DNA from: Forficula auricularia
Lineage: Eukaryota; Arthropoda; Insecta; Dermaptera; Forficulidae
Direction of reading: 5' to 3'
DNA: 64,000 nucleotides
Assembly (NCBI GenBank): GCA_024734495.1
Contig: JALMQS010000136.1
Location: forward strand, 1 to 64,000
Below are positions 43,155 to 56,188 of the stretch, one piece after another; position 1 is the first letter of the stretch; every line of letters begins with the position of its first letter. The notes below the pieces were generated by a model, which was not told the DNA's origin, ran no database searches, and saw nothing but the letters and a program-made list of their open reading frames with translations. The translations under genes and the position numbers were made by a program.

Positions 43155-44040
43155 CTGGGTGAGTTTTTTTTTGAGACAGTCTTATAACTCAAAAAATATG
43201 AAAAAAAGTTTCAAATAAAAGTTTATTTATATCAAGGGGGAACTAAACTAAGCTATTGCTGTTCGACGTAGAACAAGCCTTCAAGGGTATTTCGAGGTTA
43301 AGTTCTGTTTTTTAAATATTTTTCGTTACGTCTACTTAATCTACAAAAAAATCTGAACAACCTTCATAAGAACCATTTTTTTATACGACATCAATTAAAC
43401 AAAATACATGAATTAATTAAATCTCAAAAAAAATTCTTAATAACCATTTTTAACAATTATTCAACTTGATTATCAAATAATAATGATCAAATAATCAATT
43501 ATTAAATAAATAAATAATAATTAATAATTTAACTATCTACTGGATTGACACGAGAAATAAACTTTTTTAAACTCAAAAAGTTTAAGAAGTTCAATAAGTA
43601 GAAAATCTCTTAAATCTGTGTATAATGAAGTTTTAAGATCATTATAAACACTTATTTTTATTGTTGTGGCTTTTCGATTTAGTAATTATTTATTTAATAA
43701 TTAATTATTTAATCATTATTAGTTGATAATCAAGTTGAATAATTGTTAAAAATAATTATTAAGATTTTTTTGAGATTTAATATTTTGTTTATTTGATGTC
43801 TAATAAAAAAACAGTTCCCATGAAAGTTGTTGAGTTTTTTTTGCAGATTATGAATATGAAAAGATATATATAGGTTTCCATTAAAAAAAAACAGAACTTC
43901 ACCTTAAAAATACCCTTGAAAGCCTGTTCTACCTCGACAAACAATACCGTAGTTTAGTTTCCTCTTCATTTGAAACTTTTTTTCATAAAATGCAATGTTT
44001 TTGAGTTATAAGACTGTCTCAAGATAAAAAACTCACCCGG
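43155..44040. mobile_element. long-TIR (about 350 bp) foldback transposon
   Basis: The ends CTGGGTGAGTTTTTT (43155) and AAAACTCACCCGG (44040) belong to TIRs that can be followed as reverse complements through 'gagacagtcttataactc', 'aaagttctgtttttt'-like and 'acaattattcaacttgat' to about 43530/43690. Flanked by TA-rich sequence (TATA), which may be the target. The short middle is AT-rich and has no ORF. Confidence 0.75.
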
Positions 44041-44659
44041 TATATATAAATGTAATAGAAAAAAATCATTAAAGTGCTTAAATAATTATATTAAATATAT
44101 AAATTATATTAAATGCTGGCCATGGTGGGCGTATTACTCACTCTTTCTTTGTTGCTAGGCACGGTGTTATCCTTATTCTTCCAGCTGCGCAGAAACTTGG
44201 CCACAACTTGAATCTGCAAAACAACCAGGACAGCTTGGCATTAGCACTTTGATTGATGGCTTAGAAAAGCTTATTCTCTTCCTGAGGTATTATATCTATG
44301 AAGGAGTTAGGTATACAGAGAAACAGCTATGCATAGAAGATTGAATGAATTTTTCGAAAGGATTTTATCATTGGGTGTCCATATAGCATACAATAATTGT
44401 GTTTAAGAGAAATGCAAATTATAGTTTAATTGCATATGAAAGTATTTTAGTAATAAATTAAATTTATAATTAATAGAGATTGTGGTGTTGGTGTTTATTT
44501 ACTTTTATCTTTAAATTAAATTTATTTTATGAAAGTTCAATATGCCGAAAGCAGATTCGACATTCACAGAAAAAATCATGAAACTAAATCCGAGATGTTT
44601 TGGATAATTTTTATTACATGTCTTCAGGGTTGTATTTGGCCATTGGGAAAATTTGTCAA

Positions 44660-44850
44660 TACATATTATGTTATGTTAAAGGAGACAATAAAAGAGTGTC
44701 TTCTGCTTGAATAATAAATTTTTAAATTTATTTATAACGAGACTATAGTCTAAATAAATTGAAACATTTATTATTGTACAACTCGTTTATTGTCTCCTTT
44801 AATTTATAAAAATTCTGCTACTATCGGCAAAAATAAACTTTCAATTAATA
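44660..44850. repeat. R7 hairpin repeat copy
   Basis: 'aaaggagacaataaaagagtg', 'atttataacgagac' and the inverted 'ttattgtctcctttaattta' reproduce the 63-kb array unit. The right flank has 'aattctgctactatcggca', the family's TGCCGA...GCAGAATT block in reverse. Confidence 0.8.
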
Positions 44851-44999
44851 TGGCATGTTTTAAAATATAGTCCAGGCAAATTATTTGAAAAAATGGCATA
44901 AACAGGTAATAATTCCTGGTAAAGATTTATTGCTGGAATACCTTGATTGGTATTCCAATATTACTACCCTAAGTTATCCCCCAAATCTGTGTTGTGGAA

Positions 45000-47900
45000 A
45001 TTTTTATACGCGACTCAAAATGAAAAAAATTCCGAGTTTTTTCAGTTTTTCTTGAATAACTCTAAAACGGCTTATCAAATCAAAAAGATATATATTAGAT
45101 AAATTAAAGCTCTTTAAATTAGGCGTAGAATGACAAAATTTTCATCTATTTAGGTTTAGTAGAATCGGTACTAGCGCCAGTCAAAAAACAACCCCCGGGA
45201 TCACTTTTAAATATCCCTAAGACTCATACTTTTTTCGATTTTTCCACATTTTATCCACGAAGGAGCACGTTTTCGACAAAAACGACTCTATACATTTTTA
45301 AACTAGATTAAATTTCCTACAATTTAAATAAAGTTTAATTCTAATTGGATAATGATAACATAGTTTTGAAAAATGCAATTTTTTGCAAAAAATCGCATTT
45401 TTCCTTCATAAAATGAAAACCACTCATCCTAGAAACTTGATTCCTTGTTAAAATCGTAATGTGCCTGGACTAATAGGCCATATCATAAAATAAAAATGAT
45501 ATTATGATATTAAACCATAGTTTATCATTTTTAGAATTCCTGTCTCATTTCCCATATTTGCACACTTTTAAGAAGTATTTAATCAATCTTGAAGAAAATG
45601 TTGACTATTCGAATGATGGTATGGATAAAATATGATATCTTAAATAGGTAATATCATGATAGCCTGAAAAGAAAGTGAAATAAGTATAAAAATCAACAAT
45701 ATACTGCTGAATTGAGACAATTTTGATAATGTATTTAAGAGATACCGTATCGTAGTATCCATCCACATGTACCGAGAAACGCTACAATCTTAGAGAGCAT
45801 TTGACTGAAAACGAAGACCTCAAATTCCTAAATATATTTATATTAGGAAGAAGTCAAAATATTGAATTCTTTATTTAATTTTTTGTTTTACCATTTTTAC
45901 ATAAACCTTTGGAAAAATCATTAATAAATCAATTTAGGTATAAAACATATAAATAATCCCGATTGATTCATTGTAGTGATACTGATATAATTTAACACGG
46001 AAGCTGAAATAATTTATTCTCTAGAAAGACAAATAGTGCGCTATTCTCTTATCTTCTTTAAACATTATAAATAGTTGGGCCATAGCCTATTGTACTAGAT
46101 CAAAAAGAGGACAAAATATCATTCGACTGGAGATAAATGTTAACCTTGAACATCGAAGCTATGAAAGTCAGTAGGTGCATGAAAAAATTTATTCCCGAGT
46201 AACATAAAAAACACACGACAATTATATGAGCTGATGCCAATTATTTGAAATACGTGATGAGCAACTCAATGTTATGTATCGAAAAGAGGCCCTTATTCTT
46301 TCTATTACTCTATTTGTATAATCATATTACATACATGTAATTATATTGAGTTAATTTCTCTAAATGTAGGTTATTTTAACATTATACTGTTGAGTGTTAA
46401 GTATTAGTTATTTTTAAAACCGAATTAATTGATAAGGACAAAAACCCAAATTATCTCAGTTAATGAGTTTCGGCTCAGTGGACAACGTAATTGCTTTTAC
46501 AAGTATATCATCAATATGTTTCAAAATAAAATTATTTTTGTAACTTTATATAGCAGGTACATAACAAAAACCTTGCAGATTTTCCAGAGATTTGTTAGTT
46601 TTCTATGTCTTAGTTTAAAACTAAACCAAAAAAATAATCATAAATGATTTTATGGTTTTCCCTGAAGATAATTCGCCTTTACACGTGAACGCTCTTAGAA
46701 ATAATTTTCAATAAAAATTGGTATATAAATTTTAATGGCTACATTAAAAAACATCTACATCGCATTGTGGCCCCTGAGATTGACAAAACATCATATTATG
46801 TATCAGCCTAGACACGAATTTTGCTTTGTAGATGTTTAATTATAATTACCATAACGCGTTATGTTCGGTCTTTTGCTTATTGATCAATTTCGATATTTGA
46901 GCTAAGATATAGGACATTTTATCTAAGATGGCAATTCCTTCAGAAAAATTGTAGAATACTGTCTGCACTCACAATAAGTTAAACATTTTTATATTCTCCC
47001 TTGGTTCTAATATGATTCCACTCTAGATATTAATACAAATAGTTCAAAAATTTAGAACAAATTTGAACCTCTCTTCCTTCTTGCAAATTTGGCTCTCAAT
47101 TATCTTAGTTATCTATTGTAAATAAACACTCTAATTACTAGAGTGACCACCAAAGATGTAAAAATACTGATAATGAGCGGTTTGTAATTTTTTTATTGTT
47201 AAAGTCGCCCCTGAAAAATCTAGAGAAGCTAGAGAAACGCTTTCCTGATTATAATTTCATGCACATTCGTGGTACGATATAATACATATGTGTGTATGAA
47301 TAATAACTGCATGTAACGGACTTAATCTACACTTTAAAGGTTAATGGTGGTCATTTGGTATTATGTTAAAGAAAGAGTCCTGCATTCAGCCAGCCTTCAG
47401 ACTCAACAATGAATTTAGATAGAATGTAAGAAACATGAATCTAGACTTGGTTATCCTTAATACATCATCACGCTGTTCCCAGATAATGTTTCATTCAAGT
47501 ACTAGTCAAGCAACATTTATTTTGTTTAACTTCAAGTAAAACTGCTCATTTCAACATGGAAATTATATAATACCACTATATTATTATTATATTTTATTTT
47601 GGTATATATATATTTACTCCTTCAACTTTAGAACAATGTTTGATAAAGCGACTTAATTTTTTTGTCAGTGATGAAAATTTCTCATTCATCTTCAGCAATA
47701 ATTTTCAATATCCTTTCAAAGTCTTCTTAGAATAATTTAAGTTGAATTTACTTAAATCGGACTTCGTCAATTAAATTTGGAAGGGTTGCTTTGCCCGAAG
47801 AGTTATAATTATTTGAACAGTTTGAAAACATTAAATATTATATCTTTTATTAAATTCTTCTCCAAAAATAACTTATCTTATAATCATATTGTAGGGTTAG

Positions 47901-48240
47901 TCATAATTTCATTTGGCTGATTTTTCACAACTCTTTTGGGAACATGGTATTTGCAAGATAGGGCTTGATGATTTAGTTTTTTTAGCTTGAAAATCCTTAT
48001 TATGGTAGAGATTAGTTTTAGTATAGAGAACAATCTATTTTTATTTTGCTTCGTAATTAATATGAATTTGAAAATTAGGTTTAATATTCTTCATAAGAGA
48101 TACTAAAAGTAAGATGGGACAACTGTCTTTACTAATGAGAACAAAAACACCTAAACACAATCGTAGATTAAAGTTTCAAAAAATGCAAAGGACTGCTCAA
48201 GTCTCGATATTCTAGAAATGAAGATATTAGAGAAAAACTC
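45000..48240. other. 3.2-kb AT-rich stretch, no repeat or gene recognised
   Basis: The longest part of the window in which I found neither terminal repeats nor a match to another region. No ORF over about 72 codons and no convincing splice-bounded exon. It may be ordinary intergenic or intronic host DNA. Confidence 0.5.
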
Positions 48241-48249
48241 AGTAAAGAC

Positions 48250-48660
48250 TTGGGGCGGATTTATATATGGGATTTTTAGACTGCAGCCCAGGGCCCCATG
48301 GTATAAAGGGCCCCCAGCCTCCATTGAAGAAATTTATTTTCAGCAGAGATGCCTATTTCAGAACTTTAGGTTAACAGCCATCATTTGATTTGTCTGATCA
48401 AAAAACACGAGCTGATTTTCGCAGTAATTTGGTCAATTTAGGCTGAGAGCATGCTCTTTAAAGAAATATTTGTGTATCTAAGTCATATTAAATAAATAAA
48501 ATATATTATTGTACTAATTTTTTTTCCTATACCGTACACATCATTTAAGAAAACAGTTTTTTGACAAAATAGCAATTAGTTTGAATAATTAGGTAGGCCC
48601 CCAAGCAGTCTTACCCAGGGCACCACAAATTCACAGCCCTCCTGGTAAAGACATATGAAT
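48250..48660. repeat. possible MITE with 'gggcccc' ends
   Basis: The left 'cccagggccccatggt' and right 'acccagggcaccacaa' blocks flank AT-rich DNA and might be degraded termini. No TSD could be assigned. Confidence 0.25.
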
Positions 48661-48828
48661 TGACGAACATAATTTTAGACTATAGAAAACAAACTTTTGG
48701 ATTGTATGAATGAATGGCAGGATCATAGAAAATGGAGCACAATTAGACAAATCAAAGTGAAATGGTTCATTGATATGAAGCAGACAATGCTGAGAAGATT
48801 CTTTTTATAATGTAGTTTAGGTTTAGAT

Positions 48829-50029
48829 CAGGAGTGTCCAACCTTTTGACTTTACCCGGGCCATATTTGAAGAAAAAAAAATTGTCTCGCATCGCGGATC
48901 AAATATTATAATTCTCTTGATATTTGTTATTCAAAAAAGATAGTTAATAATATAGAAATAAGAACTTTATTATTTTTTAGCTCATAGTGAGCTTCTAATT
49001 TTACTTTTCGGAAATTTTATACTTGAAAATAGCTTCTCGTATATGTAAATACATATCTACAAACTTACAAAAAGTGATATCATGTATTAGTATTTGTTTA
49101 TATTTTTTCATGCCTAGATAATTAATATAGAATTCTAATAAAGAGACAATATTCAATTTTTCTTTCAGATCGGTATCTAATTGCTATTTTAGATTCTAGA
49201 ACATTCAAACAGAAAGTTTGAAAGCAGAAATTTTATTTCTAATGAAAATGGACTCGAAAATAGGCCAAAATGATGATCATTTTTTGGAAATCTTGAAATC
49301 TAGTTCCAAAATTAGCACTTTTATTTTTCGAAAACTTCTCAGAAGATTTTCATATTTCTTATTTTAGAGAAAAAAAAATTATCAGGGCAAATTGTTTTTC
49401 AGTATCCACATATAGAGATCTCAATGTTTTAAGAAACTTTATGACTTTATATTGGGCCGCGAGTTGGACAGCCCTGGTTTAAATCGAATGTGATTGAAAA
49501 AGTATATGAGAAATGATAATTTATTTTTTAAAAAGGGTCACGGATATAATAAACCCTGATTATCCATTATCTATTGACATATAAGAACGTGCAAAGATCT
49601 AAAAGACAAGTCCTGACAAGTTTTAGCCCAGGATAGAAATAATCAATTAATTGCGATTGTTCTAGAAAACCTCCTTGCGTACTAGAATGATATAACTATA
49701 GACTTGATTAGTGTCGTAGCATATAAATTACTTAAATAATAAATATTTTAGAAATTGAAAATATGAGAGGAAGAAGAATTTTTAAATATTCGAAACTTCA
49801 ATTTTTTTTTATCTTATAAAGTTGAGCTTATAATTTTGTTTTTAGTGAATTTTATTCTTGAAAAAACCTTCACGTTTTGTACAAATATATATTTCGAAAA
49901 AAGTGAATAAATGTATCTTTACACATAAATCTCAATGTTTTAAGGAAGTTTATGATTTTATTTTGGGCCACACTCATTGCAGTGCTGGGGGCCGCATGCG
50001 GCCCGCGGGCCACGGGTTGGACAGCCCTA
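48829..50029. mobile_element. hAT element copy c (Charlie-like ends)
   Basis: 1201 bp, CAGGAGTGTCCAACC...GGTTGGACAGCCCTA, between perfect 8-bp duplications GTTTAGAT (48821-48828, 50030-50037). The last base has mutated G to A. The inner end block 'ggccgcatgcggcccgcggg' is palindromic. Non-autonomous. Confidence 0.92.
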
Positions 50030-50963
50030 GTTTAGATAATTCAGTAAATGAAGTTGGAAGTAAGTGAATAAATGCTTTTAATAAAGAAATATTTCCGGGT
50101 ACTGTTTCAGAATATCGACATTATCCCTTCTAATTATTTGTCATAATTATTGTTGACATATAATTTAAAAAAATTTCAATTTAGTTTTCAATTATTTAAT
50201 CGAGAAGAGTCTAATAAAAATAATTTATATTCATTAGGAATATTTTTAGAATAGGTGAGAAATACCCAAAGTCAAGAGAAGTTTGCCAAGTTCACGGACA
50301 CTTGCAACTATTTTTAAATAAGTTAATTTTTCATAATAAACAGTTGTTTTGTATTAATAGTAGTTGTAACTACATTAAAAAGTTACTTTGAAACTCTTTT
50401 TTTAATTAATCGTGGAAAAATAATATTTTCTTATTACATAAATGTTTATTTAATCCAAATGCATTTCGGAGAGAAAAAGAAAGATAGAAATATAGAATTT
50501 TAATTAATTAGAAAGAACATGCTAGATAATAGATTCAGGAATCGATGAGGTTGCTCAATGGAAATTTTCCATCGCACTTGGCGGATTTCGCTAAGCCAGA
50601 CCCTTCTATTTTTTTCGATAACTTTGATTGATGAAGATCGAAAGAAAAAACGTCAATTTCTCTAACTGATGCTATCTTGTCATCAAACCCTTATGTCAAG
50701 GATGAGGATCCAGTTTTGGGTGGACTCGGTGCTATTAACATCTGACGATTTATCTAAGGTCCATCACTGACACCACACCCTCTTTTCTTTATTATAAAGA
50801 ACCATTGAAAGAAGTTAAAATTTCTCATTAAATGTAACACCATTTTATGAATGAATATTTAGGGAAACAAAATTATTTATACTGTTTTTTACTCGGCCTG
50901 GGTGGCAGAGTGTAGTGTTCTCAAAAACATACTTTCTACGACTTTTCATTATTAAGTTATTAT

Positions 50964-52408
50964 TAGAGACTGAAATATGCAAGTAATATGCAGTATACGT
51001 TGAAATATGCAAAGAAATGCAGTAAAAGATGGCAAAATAATTTTTTTACTTTACTATACAGGGTATGGTCAAGTATTGTAATCGTGCATGAAAAAAGTGG
51101 TTTTTTTCCTTCTTTTTTTCGAAATATCTCAAAAACGGCTGAAACTATTTTGATTAAAAAAATTGAGCGAAACCAAGGCATTTCGGTCTACAAAAAAGCC
51201 CTAATAAGTAAACATCGAAAAAATTATATTTTTCGAGATAATAATTGTTTTGTCAAAATGTCAGTTAGTTAGTCTGGTTGTTAGTCTGTGCGTTACCAAA
51301 TTTTGTAGACGAGCTAGCTCAAAAACTAGTGGGAATATCAAAACGAAATTTTACACGTAATTTTGGTCCATTGATTAGATTTTAGTGCATATCGACCCAA
51401 AATTAAGGGAGGTGGAGGGGGGTTAAAAATTAAAAATCTAGGCCATTTGAGCAAACTCAACTAAATTTTGTATACATAATCAGTGGGACCCCAGAAGTAT
51501 AAAAATGCAAAAACCAACAGCCCCAAAGGGGGGGGGTGTAGGGCCAAAAAATGAAAATCTTGGTCATTTACCAAACTCAACCAAATTTTGTATACATAAT
51601 CAATGAGACCCCAGAAGTCTAAAAATGCACAAACTAACCGCCTAAAATGGGGGGGGGGGTCAAAAAATGAAAATCTTGGCCATTTACCAAACTTAACCAA
51701 ATTTTGTATACATAATCAGTGGGACGCCAGAAGTCTAAAAATGCAAAACTAACCGCCCAAAATGGGTGGGGGTCGAAAAATGAAAATATTGGCTCTTATA
51801 TCTAACTCAACCAAATTTTGTATACATAATCAGTGGAACCCCAGGAGTCTAAAAATTGAAAATCTAACCCCCCTCCCCTAGATGAATATAAATAATTTTA
51901 TTAAAAATATTAAATATAAGAGAGGGGCCAGGTTGTATGGTAAAGTCAAGTGGATGGCTACATCAGAACACGTCAGCTTATTTATGAACTAAAAAATTAA
52001 AATTGAAGACAAAAAGATTATATATTTGAAGGAGTGCTATGAAAGCAATAAAATGGTAAACTAAGCTATAAACACCAAGTTAGGATCTCAAAAATTTTGA
52101 ATAATTTATGTTTACATACAAGTATTTTTCTAAATTTTCTTTTTTTTCATTCTTCCCCCGAAAAGTTACTTTGCATTTTGTATTTGGCGCGAAATATGCA
52201 ATATTTGTCAAAAATTCTTTAATTATGCAATTTTATGTAATATTCTTCAAATATGCAATTTTATGCAATATTCTTCAAATTTGCAAAAATATGCATGATT
52301 AAATTTAACCTATAGTATCTTAGATGCATGATTCGGATAGATAATTAATCTCCTGGGTCGTAAGAGGGAGCAAACAAAATATGCAATTGCATAGGAATCC
52401 GGTCTCTA
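50964..52408. mobile_element. hAT MITE (R2) copy 2, split by R1
   Basis: The ends TAGAGACTG and ATCCGGTCTCTA lie between perfect 8-bp duplications GTTATTAT (50956-50963, 52409-52416). Its two halves align with 13102-13770, with R1 inserted between 'gatggcaaaata' and 'actaaaaaattaaaattg'. Copy 1 therefore shows the empty site. Confidence 0.9.
51050..51985 (+). repeat. dispersed repeat R1, copy 3 (four internal units)
   Basis: Starts CTTTACTATACAGGG and ends near 'acacgtcagcttattta', nested in the R2 hAT. It holds four tandem units of 114-120 bp, each with AATTTTGTATACATAAT (ends at 51480, 51600, 51716, 51830) and a G-run. Confidence 0.85.
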
Positions 52409-52410
52409 GT

Positions 52411-52617
52411 TATTATGGGTTCCTGAATCCTGACACACAGACAGACAAGAAAAATTATGGTCGAAAATAATTTTTCTCCACGTTTCAAACATTTTTAAAC
52501 ACAATGAGCAAAAAAAATTTTGAATTGTGTTTAAAAATGTTTGATACGTGGCAAAAATCATTTTCGACCATAATTTTTTCCTGTCTGTCTGTGTGTCAGG
52601 TTTCAGGAACCCATAAT
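52411..52617. mobile_element. near-perfect foldback MITE, 'tattatgggttcctga' ends
   Basis: Arms of about 95 bp: TATTATGGGTTCCTGA-TCCTGACACACAGACAGAC and the complementary right arm ending 52617, with a short loop at about 52505-52515. The next bases (52619-52647, cttaataatgaaaagtcgta) are the reverse complement of 50926-50955. The hAT MITE therefore landed inside a larger inverted structure. Confidence 0.85.
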
Positions 52618-53599
52618 ACTTAATAATGAAAAGTCGTAGAAAGTTTAGTTTTGTGCTAAAGTCTGTTTGTAAGAATTCAGGTACCGATGATAACTTAATA
52701 ATGAAAAGACGTATAAAGTTTGTTTTTGTCCTAAAATATTTTAATTCCAATCCAGAGGACAGATTAGATTTTGGCCTTTCTAGATTTAGAAATTCTGGTT
52801 GCAAAAATAATAATAATTCTGATTACATAACGTTTCGCTTTAGAGATCTGTTATCAAATTAGATATAACAGAATAATATTTTTCGGTGATAGTCAAATTT
52901 GTTAGGTTTTTATTTTAATCACAGGTATGATCTCACATTAAGAAGGGGATTGAATAATAAATATAGACTATATGATTACTTAAAGTTTTATTTCTCAATC
53001 CGGTTATTTCAACAACTTAATAGAAGAAGAGAAAATATGTTAATAAAATTTCTGTAATATTACAAAAATTACAGCATTAGTTACATAGAGGGTTGCTAGC
53101 TTCTGATAAGGTCTCTCCAGATTCATTTTCAAGAAAAATATTTAGGACTTGGTCGGCTGCAATAATTGAACAAAATACACTGAATTCTAACAACAATCCA
53201 AGATTAAATCGATATACCTGTTTAATTTTGATGAATGTATGAAATACTGTATTTTGAATAATAAAATAAAACTAAATATCGTAAAATTACAAAAAATTTA
53301 TCTAAAGTTAAAATAATAAAATTTCATGGCCATTTACACATAATTGAATGATTTTACAGTATGGGCTTTCATATTTGAAGAAGAACTAGATGGCATTCAC
53401 ATAATAATTATTTTTATATATTTATTTTTTATCTTTAATTTTAATAGCCACGTAGTTAAGTTAGGAAATTACAAGTTCCTAAAATAGATATTAAAAAGAG
53501 TTTTTTTAATATCGGTATTGTGATTTTTGTTGCCTAGTTGAATTTGTTAGAAGCCACCTGATGTTATATAAATATCTCCGATTCTGAGTTATACTCTTT

Positions 53600-53990
53600 A
53601 ACTCACTCTCCACTATTTATAAAGGTGACATCTTTCCTAGCTCTTTGTACGAAGTAAAAATAAATAAATAAATACTTTGGCAAGTGGAAAGCTAGGATCT
53701 CTGGCTTGGGAGACTCTCTGTCGCCAAAACACAAAGCCAGTCACCGAATCTTTACAATGTCCAAACGAGAGCGAGAGATTTCTTAGAAAAACACTAATGA
53801 ACGCTCTCCGTGTGCGTAAGCATCTTTTTTGGCCTCGCAATCAAAGTCATGTTGCCAATTCAGCACTGTTTCAATCAAATGCTACAACAGAGGCTATTTT
53901 TAAGTTCTTTTCCAAATTTCTTTCATTATCGACTTGAGAAAAAAATTCAAATCAATCCTTACGATGAAATTAACCCCTCAGACTCATTGT
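53600..53990 (+). other. higher-complexity segment, possible host exon or promoter
   Basis: A TATA-like CTATTTATAAAGG (about 53610-53622) is followed by 300 bp of less AT-rich DNA with an 86-codon open frame (53677-53937). I recognise no domain, and the opposite strand is also partly open. It is not repeated elsewhere in the window. It may be a fragment of a real gene, but nothing proves it. Confidence 0.25.
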
Positions 53991-54403
53991 AATGTACATT
54001 GAATTAACAATTTTTTCGCAGCTATAAAATGAGGAGTACGTATATTGATACAAATTGTACATGTTAACTCTATTTAAAAAATTTTCATAGTCATCCCAAC
54101 TCATGTCATAATAATATACCATTTGTAAGAACTGCAACCATAGCCCAACCTGGGATTCATAGATAAGTGATTTTGTTTCTTATACATCTTTCAGTATTTT
54201 TAAGAAAAAGGTTTAAATTTTTTAGTAGCTTATAAAAGATATTTGCATAAAAATATTGATGGTTTATGAAATTATTTTGACACTGCACGAATTGCAATTC
54301 ATGTACATTGTAATGGCCATTTCTTCCAGAATGATGCTAACCTAAAATATAATAATATATAAATTTATGCATTTTTACTTTGTTTTAGGATATTTTTACT
54401 TTA

Positions 54404-55110
54404 CCATACAGGTTATGGTCAAGTATTGTAATCGTGCATGAAAAAAGTGGTTTTTTGCTTCTTTTTTTTCAGAAATATCTATAAAAATGGCTGAAACTAT
54501 TTTAATTAAAAAAATTGGGAGAAACCATGGCATTTTGGTCAACAAAAAAGCCCTAATAAGTGAACATCGAAAAAATTATATTTTTCGAGATAATAATTGT
54601 TTTTTCAAAATGTCTGTTATTCTGTTAGTCCTGTGTGTTACCAAATTATTGTGGACGAGCTAGCTCAAAAACTAGTGTGAATATCAAAACCAAATTTTAC
54701 AGGTAGTTTTGGTGCATTGAGATTAAGAGCTGATTAGATTTTGGTGCATATCGACCCAAAATTAAGAGGGTGGAGGGGTTAAAAAATAAAAATCTAGGCC
54801 ATTTGAGAAAGCTCAACCAAATTTTGTATACATAATGCTTGGGCCCCCAGAAGTTTAAAAATGCAAAAACTAACAGCCCAAAATGTGTTTGTGTGGGGGG
54901 GGGGGGGGGCAAAAAATGAAAATATAGGCCCTTATACAAAAGTCAACCAAATTTTGTATACATAATCAGTGGGCCTCCAGAAGTCTAAATATGCAGAAAC
55001 TAACCCTCGCCTACATGATCATAAATAATTTTATTAAATATTAAATATAAATGAAGGGCCAGGTTATATGGTAAAGTCAAGTGGAAGGCCACATCAGAAC
55101 GTGTCAGTTT
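54404..55110 (+). repeat. dispersed repeat R1, copy 4 (two internal units)
   Basis: Starts CTTTACCATACAGG and ends 'aaggccacatcagaacgtgtcag'. The AATTTTGTATACATAAT marker ends at 54836 and 54966, giving two units with a poly-G tract between them. Confidence 0.85.
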
Positions 55111-55123
55111 ATTTTTTTCTATA

Positions 55124-55333
55124 ATGACATCTAAGAAAATATACTCTTTTGATAATCCAAAGGATGTGGAAGAGTTAACTGATTTTTTAATGAATGGTGA
55201 TATATCAGATATAGAGGGGATAGATCTTTCTGATGTGGATGAGGATATCATCATTGAATTTCCAACAAGATCTGCCAGCAGAAGTGGCCAAGATATGATG
55301 ATTCGCAGAGAAGATATTGAATACCAGGATTAA
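55124..55333 (+). pseudogene. acidic 69-aa ORF, piggyBac-like N-terminus?
   Basis: The peptide is acidic (DVEELTDFLMNGDISDIEGIDLSDVDEDIIIEF) and then turns neutral. This resembles the disordered acidic N-terminus of piggyBac-family transposases, which lies ahead of the catalytic domain. The frame stops at 55333 and nothing downstream looks catalytic. It begins 14 bases after R1 ends. Composition alone supports the call, and a random or host ORF is possible. Confidence 0.3.
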
Positions 55334-55339
55334 ATGAAA

Positions 55340-56180
55340 TAAGATCCAAATTGTAAAGAAAGGTCCCATTTTTATTGCCGAAAGTGGTTGTGTTTAGTTA
55401 AAACCAGAAACTGTTTTCTAGAATTTCATCAAAAGTGATTTTATTTATTTATTATAACATTGTATATTTTCATTAAATAATGTATTTTTTCATTGAATAA
55501 ATTAATATTCAGTGTTTCTGTAAAGAGAATCTATCGTCGATGATATCATAAATATGTTATATAGTTCATAAATATTCCTAAAGGCTTCACGTGGATTCAC
55601 TAATTAACGCTTTGTCCATCTGCATAAATATTAATAAAACCACAGCTCCCGGGTCCGCCTGCTACTAGCTGCTTTTTTATACCTACACTTAAATCTCCAA
55701 TTCTACGAAATTTCCAATGAGTCATGAGTGAGTCTACCTCTCTATGTATCAATACATATATATACATTCTCTTCTCCAACACGCTTTAAATCAACTGGTG
55801 TGTGTTCACCACACGACTTTCACATTTTGATTTATTTGAAGTCATCACGATACTCCTGCTTTAAAACCCCTTCCTTCATTTCAATCAGATTAAAAATTTG
55901 ACACAATTAATAATTCATGACTCTTGATAAATACACTAATTTAAAAAAAATCGTTAGAGAGAAAATAAAAAAAAAAATGAAAAATCTTTCATGTAAATAT
56001 CTACTTCCGGTTTTCCGATTTCAATTGATTCGATTTATTGTGCCACGCAGAGGGGGGCAGCCCTTTACAAAAAGAAAACAGATTTTTTTACATATCAGAG
56101 TGCAACTTCTCATCAGCCGTCCAAACAATAATGCCAGATGTTGTGGCTATTTATGATTAAAGTACATATATACAGGCGAC
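55340..56180. other. no gene recognised
   Basis: AT-rich. Short frames near 55600-55782 and 55917-56156 show no motif. Confidence 0.4.
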
Positions 56181-56188
56181 TATGACAC

